From Lachnospiraceae bacterium (GTDB lineage Bacteria > Bacillota > Clostridia > Lachnospirales > Lachnospiraceae), in the NCBI GenBank assembly GCA_015057865.1, contig SVDH01000006.1:16492-80491 (forward strand): 64,000 nt of DNA, written 5' to 3'. Of this stretch, positions 8,493-15,529 are shown piece by piece. The stretch's first letter is position 1. Every line of letters starts with the position of its first letter. Made by a program: the position numbers and the translations under genes. The notes under the pieces were generated by a model, which worked only from the letters and a program-made list of their open reading frames with translations, was not told the DNA's origin and made no database searches.

Positions 8493-10379
8493 CTATTTCG
8501 TATCAATCGCATCAAACTTACAGTTTGTTTTGCAGACACCGCACTTGATACATTTCGTCTGATCAATGACATGCGGCTCCTTGACAGTTCCTGTGATTGC
8601 GCCTGCCGGGCAGTTCTTCGCGCAAAGGGTACATCCCTTACACTTGTCCGGATCGATTCTGTACTGCAGAAGGTCTTTGCAGACACCAGCCGGGCAGCAT
8701 TTATCGACAACGTGTGCTTCATACTCATCACGGAAGTGCTTGATCGTAGACAGGATCGGATTCGGTGCTGTCTGTCCAAGTCCGCATGCAGAGTTTTCTT
8801 TTACATAAGCGGCGAGCTCTTCGAGCTTATCGATATCCGCTAATGTACCCTGTCCCTTTGTGATGCGCTCTAAGATCTCAAGCATACGCTTTGTGCCGAC
8901 ACGGCAAGGTGTACATTTACCGCAGGACTCATCCGCGGTAAACTGCAGATAGAATTTCGCGATGTCTACCATACAGTTGTCTTCGTCCATAACGATCAGA
9001 CCGCCGGATCCGATAATGGAACCGATCGCGCCAAGGCTTTCATAATCCATCGGCACATCCAGAAGGGATGCCGGGATGCATCCGCCCGAAGGACCACCGG
9101 TCTGTGCTGCCTTAAATTTCTTTCCATTCGGAACACCGCCGCCGATGTCTTCGATAACGGTACGAAGCGGGATACCCATCGGAACTTCCACAAGTCCGGT
9201 ATTGTTGATCTTGCCGCCAAGTGCGAACACCTTGGTTCCCTTGGATTTCTCTGTACCTACAGAAGAATACCAGTCAGCACCCTTTAAGATGATCTGCGGG
9301 ATGTTCGCATAGGTCTCTACGTTATTCAGGATGGTCGGTTTTGCAAACAGACCCTTCACAGCCGGGAATGGCGGACGCGGACGCGGCTCGCCACGGTTTC
9401 CTTCGATCGATGTCATCAGCGCTGTTTCCTCACCGCATACAAATGCGCCTGCGCCGAGACGAAGAGAAATATCAAAATCAAATCCCGTACCGAAGATGTC
9501 TTTGCCGAGAACGCCATATTCTCTTGCCTGATTCAGTGCGATCTCCAGACGCTTTACAGCGATCGGATACTCAGCACGAACATAAATGTAACCCTGATTT
9601 GAACCGATCGCATAACCTGCGATGGCCATTGCTTCCAATACAACATGCGGGTCGCCCTCGAGAACGGAACGATCCATGAACGCACCCGGGTCACCCTCAT
9701 CCGCATTACAGCAGACAAACTTCTGAACCTGTCCGCGGTTGCCTGACGCGAAACGCCATTTTAAACCGGTCGGGAATCCCGCACCGCCACGGCCGCGAAG
9801 ACCGGAATCCAGAACGGTCTGGATCACTTCGTCGGGTTCCATCTCTGTCAGGACCTTATTCAAAGCCTGATAACCATCGGTCGAAATGTAATCATCGATG
9901 GATTCCGGATCAATATAGCCGCAGTTGCGCAGCGCGATCCGGCGCTGGTTCTTCTGGAATACCGTATCGTTTAAGGAGTGCTTGTTGTCTGCATCCGGAT
10001 CCACTTTGATCTTATCGATGGATTCAAGCGTAAAATCTTCTACTACGCTGCCACCCTTCAGATGCTCCTGTACAATGCGGTCAACCTTATCCGGGCTCAT
10101 CTGGATATAGGTCACTTTCGGTTTGCCCGGTTCATAAACCTCTAAGATCGGCTCATACTGACACATGCCGACACAACCTGTCTGTGTCACCATGACGGTA
10201 TCAAGCCCTTCCTCTTCTACTTTTTTCTGCATCTCTTCAAGCACCGGACGCGCGCCGCTGGCGATGCCGCAGGTTGCCATGCCGACAACGATGCTTGTCA
10301 TGTCAGACCCTGCACATCTGGCTCCCATCTGCGCCTGTGCTTTTTCTTTCAAGGCCAGTAATTCATTTATTGATTTCAT
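8493..10379 (-). CDS. hydB: Hydrogenase NADH-binding subunit HydB/HndC (NuoF-like)
   Basis: Flavoprotein subunit that exchanges electrons with NAD(H) and, in bifurcating relatives, with ferredoxin. An N-terminal thioredoxin-fold [2Fe-2S] domain (about 1-110; cysteines in ATCGIASG and TGCVGMC) precedes the NuoF core, with NADH/FMN motifs GRGGAGFPTGLKW and GAGAFVCGEETAL. The SCGKCTPCRVGT site with NSACGLG binds a [4Fe-4S] cluster. The C-terminus has two ferredoxin motifs (CKGCTLCAKNCP and CIKCGVCKTNC). The 628 residues match HydB of trimeric hydrogenases. It lies between hydC and hydA with short gaps, so one transcript is likely. Confidence 0.95.
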   Translation of the reverse strand: MKSINELLALKEKAQAQMGARCAGSDMTSIVVGMATCGIASGARPVLEEMQKKVEEEGLDTVMVTQTGCVGMCQYEPILEVYEPGKPKVTYIQMSPDKVDRIVQEHLKGGSVVEDFTLESIDKIKVDPDADNKHSLNDTVFQKNQRRIALRNCGYIDPESIDDYISTDGYQALNKVLTEMEPDEVIQTVLDSGLRGRGGAGFPTGLKWRFASGNRGQVQKFVCCNADEGDPGAFMDRSVLEGDPHVVLEAMAIAGYAIGSNQGYIYVRAEYPIAVKRLEIALNQAREYGVLGKDIFGTGFDFDISLRLGAGAFVCGEETALMTSIEGNRGEPRPRPPFPAVKGLFAKPTILNNVETYANIPQIILKGADWYSSVGTEKSKGTKVFALGGKINNTGLVEVPMGIPLRTVIEDIGGGVPNGKKFKAAQTGGPSGGCIPASLLDVPMDYESLGAIGSIIGSGGLIVMDEDNCMVDIAKFYLQFTADESCGKCTPCRVGTKRMLEILERITKGQGTLADIDKLEELAAYVKENSACGLGQTAPNPILSTIKHFRDEYEAHVVDKCCPAGVCKDLLQYRIDPDKCKGCTLCAKNCPAGAITGTVKEPHVIDQTKCIKCGVCKTNCKFDAIDTK

Positions 10380-10406
10380 CAGATTCCTCCACTATTTCAT
10401 GCATTA

Positions 10407-10898
10407 TTAATACTGATCCAGAATCCGGTCTACATCATCAACTGTCAGTCTTCCATATACTGCCTCGTTGATCATCATGACCGGTGCCAGTCCGCATGCA
10501 CCTACGCAGCGGCATGCATCCAGGGAAAACTTACCATCCGGCGTGCATTCACCAGTGTTGATTCCAAGCTTCTCCTGAACACGACGCAGGATGTTTCCTG
10601 AGCCCTTAACATAACAAGCGGTACCCAGGCATACCTGAATCTGATTCTCTCCCTTCGGAGCCAGATTAAACTGCGAATAAAATGTTGCGATCCCGTAGAT
10701 CTTTTCCATCGGAATATCCAGCTCATCCGCAATGATCTTCTGAACTTCCTCCGGCAGATATCCGTAGATATCCTGTGCCTTCTGCATGATCGGCATCAGG
10801 CAGCCCTCCATGTCTTTCATCTCATGAATGGCAGCGATGAGCTCCTGCTCCTGTGCTGCAGTCCCATGGAACGGAACTGTTTTCTTCGTTGTGCTCAC
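10407..10898 (-). CDS. hydC: Hydrogenase [2Fe-2S] subunit HydC/HndA (NuoE-like)
   Basis: Thioredoxin-fold ferredoxin subunit that passes electrons within the HydABC complex. The four ligands are in CLGTACYVKGSG and CRCVGACGLAP. The N-terminal helical part contains the usual LPEEVQKIIADEL segment. The 163 residues match NuoE-like proteins. The start codon is GTG at 10898, preceded by AAAGGAGG with 6-nt spacing. It is first in the operon. A Rex-like palindrome lies about 45 bp upstream, so redox control is plausible. Confidence 0.93.
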   Translation of the reverse strand: MSTTKKTVPFHGTAAQEQELIAAIHEMKDMEGCLMPIMQKAQDIYGYLPEEVQKIIADELDIPMEKIYGIATFYSQFNLAPKGENQIQVCLGTACYVKGSGNILRRVQEKLGINTGECTPDGKFSLDACRCVGACGLAPVMMINEAVYGRLTVDDVDRILDQY

Positions 10899-11287
10899 AA
10901 TTTACCTCCTTTGATGCTGTAAAACGTTGTGATCCTACCCCGTTGACAAGTTACTTAACAAAAAATGACTTTCGTATTGGAAAACTATTTAATACGTATA
11001 GACTTTGCACGCTCTGCTTCGTGCTACTATTGTATTCCGATTATGTTCTTAAAGAAAAACAATTATATACTATTTATATCATACAATATGTGCACATTCA
11101 ATAATTTCGACGTCTCTATCTACGGTTAGTCTTGTATAACTTTACTAATATCTCATCTTTTATGATGATATATGATATTCCTGCTTTCGTAAAATTCAAT
11201 TTATTTATCACGTTATAACATATGGTTATCAATATCATTACAAAAAGGTGTGTTCTTCTCGTCATACAATTTGCATCACGAAAGATT
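10899..11287. other. A+T-rich intergenic region upstream of hydCBA
   Basis: Nearly 400 bp between the hydC start and the end of the hydrolase gene. It is very A+T-rich, contains the Rex-like palindrome at 10943-10961, and should hold the hydCBA promoter. I could not pick a clear -35/-10 pair: several TATAAT-like stretches have poor -35 partners. No terminator with a T-tract is obvious for the hydrolase operon. I see no convincing gene here. Confidence 0.6.
10943..10961. promoter_or_regulatory. Candidate Rex operator upstream of hydCBA
   Basis: TTGACAA, 5 bp, TTAACAA. The half-sites match the known Rex pattern TTGTTAA-N4-TTAACAA, one perfectly and one with a single change, but the spacer is 5 rather than 4 bp. 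It lies about 45 bp before the hydC GTG. The call is inference from motif likeness, the presence of rex in the window, and the known Rex control of such operons. Confidence 0.4.
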
Positions 11288-12103
11288 TCATACTTCGTTT
11301 TCTTCTGCAAATGCATCAATTGGAAAATCCTTATATTCTTCATACAATCCCGGAAGGATTCTGGACAGATTTGTAAACTCATTAATGTTATGCATCAAAG
11401 AGCTTCTCATTCTTACTGCATCAAATTTTACATGCGGCGGAAGCTGCATCTTTTCAATCTTGCCATCCACCAGATGATATCCATACCAGAATCTGCTGCG
11501 AAGTTCTACCCCTTGTTTAAGTGGTCTTACGAAGTGAACCATGGTAACAGGTGTCTTCGCATCTCCGGAACATACAATCGTACCTTTAAAATCTGCAAGA
11601 CACTGCACATCAAATCCAAGATCTGCCGGATTACGGAACGGGATCACTACATGACCTGCCGGCTCACCCGGCAGATGTGTTTCCTTGATTTCGCAATCGG
11701 TATCCCAGTATCTCTCATGGATCGGAATGGATGCATCTTTCAGTTTTTCCGGCTGCATCGTCATGCAGTACAGATGATTATTCGGATCCCAGATTTTGTA
11801 GCGCAATGGCTCGATCATGTGCCAGCAAAACCACCAGTCAAACATTTCCACTGTAACATTCGGCATGCTCTTCTTGTTTGCAAGCATCGCTGATCCATCC
11901 GGATAACAACAATAACCAAATTCTCCCGGAAGATATCCGTCTTTAAAAAGATCATTGATCTGATCCGGTGTCATAGCCTCCTCCGGCGTCAGCTCACAGT
12001 TCTCCGTCAATTTTTTCAGCTCTTCAAGCGGAAATTCTGCATCTCCATCAAAGTATTTATAAAGGGGTGATCTCTTCTCCTCTTCTGTAATTGCTACTGC
12101 CAT
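11288..12103 (-). CDS. PhlG/phloretin-hydrolase-family metal-dependent C-C hydrolase
   Basis: 271 residues with no membrane segment or signal peptide. I assign it to the DAPG hydrolase (PhlG) family, which cleaves the C-C bond between an acyl group and a polyhydroxylated aromatic ring; phloretin hydrolase of Eubacterium ramulus is a member. The pattern H110, E141, H238 and E242 (HNINE) has spacings 31, 97 and 4. These equal the spacings of the metal ligands I recall for the E. ramulus enzyme (H123, E154, H251, E255). The aromatic-rich stretch MFDWWFCWHM precedes the first ligand. It is last in the operon, 24 bp after the GntP permease, with GAGG before the ATG. The natural substrate is unknown and may not be phloretin. 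Confidence 0.75.
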   Translation of the reverse strand: MAVAITEEEKRSPLYKYFDGDAEFPLEELKKLTENCELTPEEAMTPDQINDLFKDGYLPGEFGYCCYPDGSAMLANKKSMPNVTVEMFDWWFCWHMIEPLRYKIWDPNNHLYCMTMQPEKLKDASIPIHERYWDTDCEIKETHLPGEPAGHVVIPFRNPADLGFDVQCLADFKGTIVCSGDAKTPVTMVHFVRPLKQGVELRSRFWYGYHLVDGKIEKMQLPPHVKFDAVRMRSSLMHNINEFTNLSRILPGLYEEYKDFPIDAFAEENEV

Positions 12104-12127
12104 ATTATTACCTCATTATCTTTCTGT

Positions 12128-13474
12128 TTATACCCATCCCGGATAGATCGTGTACATCAGTGCGATCACTGCTGTACATATCAACGGGACAATAACTGAT
12201 ACCACAAACACCGGTTTATATCCATCCTTTAAGGACACGCCTGACAGATCATGACACATGATGACAAACATGCTGATCGGAAGTGAATCGAAAGTCGAAG
12301 CCGCAAACAAAGCAATTCTGTGAATACCGGCTGCACTGAGACCGCTTGCAATAAACGGCTGTCCCAGAATCGGCAAACCGATCTGAATGCCGCCAATGGA
12401 GTTTGCAATAAGGCCAACCAGCACACAGATTGCTATGGCGAATACAAAATATCCACCGGAGGTCACACTTGTGAGTTTCTTTGCGAAGCTCATAAATGTA
12501 TCTGTCGCAGCCACTGCAGAACCAAAACCAACAACAGAAATGACTGCAATGGTAATTTTGGACGAATTGACCACACCCTTGTTCAGAGCAGCTTTTAAAA
12601 ACTGCAGGACATCTCCCTCCGGAGCATTTGCTTTGATCTGTGGGATAAATATAACCAGAGCAACTACAGTTCCTGCCAGAACCGCAATCGCATTATTCAT
12701 TTTTACAAAGTTAAATAGCACAAAAATCACAACCAGCGGGATCAATGCCACAAAGAAATTCGGTTTACTCACTTCTTTTTGTCCACTGAAGTGAATACCA
12801 CCTTCGAATTCCGTAAAGCCTTCTCCCCTGTTTTTGCATTTGATCAGGAAGCGTGCTGTGTATGGAATAGAAAGGACCAACACCAGTACCATCGCAACAA
12901 TACCCGGAATCAAACCTGCTGTAGACTCCGTTCCCAGCAGATTCATCGCCAATACCTGTTTGCTTTGTACTGCCCCCGGTCCATTGGCAATTCCGTAACA
13001 TGCCATAAGAAGAACAGGTATTCCTCTGCGCGGCAGGTCTGCTTTTCTCATCAGGCCGACAATGATCGGATACATGGCAAATAAGCCAATCATTGCATCC
13101 ACGCCTGTATAATTAAGAATCGAGAATACGATACTGCATACAAGGGTTACGACCCAGGGGCCTTTTTTCCCGCTCAGATCATCTTTTACCAATACTTTCG
13201 TAATTGCAGAGGCTATCGAATCGCCGGCTCCGGAACATCCGAATACTGCTCCGAAGATTGCGCCGGTAATAAAGATAGGATAGAGATTCATCAGAATCCC
13301 GGATGCACCTTGCATAAAAGTATTGACAAATGTTTCTGTGATGTTCTGGGCATTAAACACCGCAATCACAATAACTGCGATGATTGCCACATAAGCAACA
13401 TCCCATCCTTTATAGCCCAGATATATCAGCAAAAACAGTGCAATGATGATACCTATTATTCCCAAAACACTCAT
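12128..13474 (-). CDS. GntP-family permease
   Basis: Integral membrane carrier of 448 residues with about 12-14 hydrophobic segments, beginning MSVLGIIGIIIALFLLIYLG. Architecture and motifs such as the ITGAIFGAVFG loop and the repeated glycine-rich hairpins fit the gluconate:H+ symporter (GntP) superfamily, whose members carry sugar acids and other small carboxylates. In this operon it may import a substrate acid or export a carboxylic acid product; that role is inferred from position only. GAGG lies ahead of the ATG. A perfect 15-bp inverted repeat separates it from the MFS gene upstream. Confidence 0.8.
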   Translation of the reverse strand: MSVLGIIGIIIALFLLIYLGYKGWDVAYVAIIAVIVIAVFNAQNITETFVNTFMQGASGILMNLYPIFITGAIFGAVFGCSGAGDSIASAITKVLVKDDLSGKKGPWVVTLVCSIVFSILNYTGVDAMIGLFAMYPIIVGLMRKADLPRRGIPVLLMACYGIANGPGAVQSKQVLAMNLLGTESTAGLIPGIVAMVLVLVLSIPYTARFLIKCKNRGEGFTEFEGGIHFSGQKEVSKPNFFVALIPLVVIFVLFNFVKMNNAIAVLAGTVVALVIFIPQIKANAPEGDVLQFLKAALNKGVVNSSKITIAVISVVGFGSAVAATDTFMSFAKKLTSVTSGGYFVFAIAICVLVGLIANSIGGIQIGLPILGQPFIASGLSAAGIHRIALFAASTFDSLPISMFVIMCHDLSGVSLKDGYKPVFVVSVIVPLICTAVIALMYTIYPGWV

Positions 13475-13517
13475 AGTTAAACCTCATTAAGATGCTATTA
13501 ATCTGACTTCCTAAATA

Positions 13518-13553
13518 GTATCAAAGTCTTTCTGTTTTGAAAGACTTTGATAC
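13518..13553. other. Perfect 15-bp inverted repeat between MFS and GntP genes
   Basis: GTATCAAAGTCTTTC and its exact complement enclose a 6-base loop. There is no T-tract on the minus strand, so it is not a standard terminator. It may stabilise or process the operon mRNA, or give partial termination before the downstream permease and hydrolase genes. Confidence 0.7.
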
Positions 13554-13585
13554 CAGAGTATAATACTAAAAATCTAATCCAGGTA

Positions 13586-14842
13586 TTATTTGATTTTCTT
13601 TGCGAAGAACCAGCAAACTGCTGCTGCAACACCTAAGACAATACATAAGTACCATAATGCGGTGTATCCTGCAAACTGAATAACATAGCCAAAGATGGCT
13701 GTTAATGCTGCACCGATCAGGTTTCCTACAAACATAACTGTCGAATGAGCGATCGGAATCTGATCATTATCTTCAAACAGATCCGGATAACAGGAATATG
13801 TTAATGTCGTGAATGCGCGCGGTAATGTACCGTAAAGGATAATGAAGATAATCAGCAATCCTGCCGGCAGATACATCAGGCATAAGTAAACTGCAATAAC
13901 AGATAAGCAGGAGAAGATCATCAGTTTACGTCTGGTGTTCAGTCTGTCTGCCAGAATACCGTAAACGATAAACGCTACAATACCAAACGCTGTTGCAAGG
14001 CTGTTCAGGTTACCTGCTACAACCTGGTCAATACCTAACTCAGTCGTCATGTATGTCGGAATATACTGACCAACACGCGCTACCGCTCCACCGATCAGGG
14101 TAAATCCAACTGCAATAAGCCAGATCTGAGGTGTTTTAAATACGGCCATTTTCTTTGCAAGTTTTTCGCTCTTGGAAAGAACAGGTTTATTTTGCTCCCG
14201 TTCAGCAACTGTTTGCTTTATGACTGTCACGATGTTTTTATTAATTGCAAAGAACCAGATAATTGCAAGAATGATGATGGTAATAATGATATAGTAATAT
14301 ACGCCATTTAGTCCAGCTTTGTTTGCTACTGTAGGCGCAAGGCTGAAATGAATAATCTGCCCAAACATCATACCTGTGTTTAAGATACCGGTTGCTGTCC
14401 CAAGCATCTTACTGCCTCTGAATACGGAGCTGACTACTGATTGTGTCAGGATCTGAATCAGGCAGAACCCAAGCGCCTCTATAACACGTCCCAGAACGAG
14501 AAGGCCTACATTTCCTGCAAAAAGACCGACAATATTTCCAAGCGTTATAAACGCAATTGCCAATACACCCGAATATCGTGGTGACATCCTACTGATCACA
14601 AAACCAGCCGGAAGCATCGCAATGATACATACCCACTGGAATACGGACATAACGACACCCATCGCGCCCATTTCCAAGTGGTACGCCTCCATAAAGTTCA
14701 ACAGGATCGGTATAAACTTAAAGTTACTGAACCCGGCTGCAATCATGATCAATGTACTAACAACCAAAATCATAATCGCATGTTTCCGTGTAATTGTCTG
14801 AAAACCATTATTCTGGTTGTTTACACTAGCTGTCTGTTCCAT
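13586..14842 (-). CDS. Major facilitator superfamily transporter
   Basis: 418 residues with 12 predicted membrane segments and a charged middle loop (about residues 205-235, KQTVAEREQNKPVLSKSEK), the usual MFS shape. The cytoplasmic N-terminus is polar and about 20 residues long. Loop motifs such as GFVISRMSPRYSG and YGILADRLNTRRK correspond to the conserved MFS loop 2-3 and 8-9 basic motifs. GGGAGG precedes the ATG. It lies second among three substrate-handling genes at the operon end. Uptake of the cluster's aromatic or phenolic substrate is a reasonable inference, but sequence does not show specificity. Confidence 0.88.
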   Translation of the reverse strand: MEQTASVNNQNNGFQTITRKHAIMILVVSTLIMIAAGFSNFKFIPILLNFMEAYHLEMGAMGVVMSVFQWVCIIAMLPAGFVISRMSPRYSGVLAIAFITLGNIVGLFAGNVGLLVLGRVIEALGFCLIQILTQSVVSSVFRGSKMLGTATGILNTGMMFGQIIHFSLAPTVANKAGLNGVYYYIIITIIILAIIWFFAINKNIVTVIKQTVAEREQNKPVLSKSEKLAKKMAVFKTPQIWLIAVGFTLIGGAVARVGQYIPTYMTTELGIDQVVAGNLNSLATAFGIVAFIVYGILADRLNTRRKLMIFSCLSVIAVYLCLMYLPAGLLIIFIILYGTLPRAFTTLTYSCYPDLFEDNDQIPIAHSTVMFVGNLIGAALTAIFGYVIQFAGYTALWYLCIVLGVAAAVCWFFAKKIK

Positions 14843-14867
14843 AATAATCCTCCCTTTCTATATCACA

Positions 14868-15515
14868 TTACTGTTTCAGACGACTTGGTCGTCTTCTTCT
14901 CTGAAGTCCCGTTGTCTGTACTGCTGATCCTACCGGCACCGGTTCTAACGGAAGCTGCGGTTTTACCGCTCCCGCCTTTTTGAAGGCTGATTTCGGACAT
15001 ATCATCTGATAATCTGTCTGTTTCAGTGCGACTTCATCTTTTATAATATGGATCATTCCCGCTCCACCGATAATGGAATCTGCCGGCGCAGCTTTTATGC
15101 ATTCACCACATCCGTCACAAACAGCCGGATCAATATATAAGGTGTAGCATCCACTGCAGACCATTTTGTCACACAGCTTCCGGTTGCAGTGTTTTTCCCA
15201 TATATCCGAATAGGTATCCAGGGAATACTGCACTGCCTGGACAGCTGCGATCGACAAAGGACACTCTCCATCAATGACGATTGTGTTACACAGATCCCTC
15301 AGCAGGATCATGTCATCCCCTCTGCCCTTGCCTCTGGCAATGTCAGAAATGATGGTATAAATCTGATACAGGCCATCTCTGCATATGGTTGTCCGTCCAC
15401 ATGCGCCTTCGACTGCCATGGACATACATGTCAAAGCCCAGTCTACAGGACAGCAATTCTCATCCGTCAATGCCTGTTTATCAGGAAAATTGTCAAGTAC
15501 TAATTCACACTTCAT
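14868..15515 (-). CDS. Detached NuoF/HydB C-terminal-like iron-sulfur protein
   Basis: 215 residues resembling the C-terminal third of NuoF/HydB without the NADH/FMN domain. The NuoF [4Fe-4S] site survives as C39, C45 and C85, but the middle cysteine of CxxCxxC is T42. A ferredoxin-like part follows with C133, C136, C139 and a distant C173 (ICP), enough for one [4Fe-4S] cluster; the adjacent fourth cysteine is Ala. Extra cysteines sit at 110, 115, 120 and 123. The tail is Pro/Arg-rich. I start at ATG 15515, preceded by GAGGG; the longer frame from 15560 overlaps the upstream gene. It probably pairs with the 699-residue protein encoded just upstream as an electron-transfer module. Confidence 0.7.
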   Translation of the reverse strand: MKCELVLDNFPDKQALTDENCCPVDWALTCMSMAVEGACGRTTICRDGLYQIYTIISDIARGKGRGDDMILLRDLCNTIVIDGECPLSIAAVQAVQYSLDTYSDIWEKHCNRKLCDKMVCSGCYTLYIDPAVCDGCGECIKAAPADSIIGGAGMIHIIKDEVALKQTDYQMICPKSAFKKAGAVKPQLPLEPVPVGSAVQTTGLQRRRRPSRLKQ

Positions 15516-15529
15516 GATTCGCTTTTCCC

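Noticed and set aside
6729-10898. Complex I (Nuo) fragment
   Set aside because: The large subunit has H-cluster motifs and there are no membrane Nuo subunits, so it is a trimeric hydrogenase.
11116-11382. 88-codon minus-strand frame at the end of the hydrolase gene
   Set aside because: It overlaps the hydrolase C-terminus in another frame, is low-complexity in an A+T-rich spacer, and lacks a ribosome binding site.
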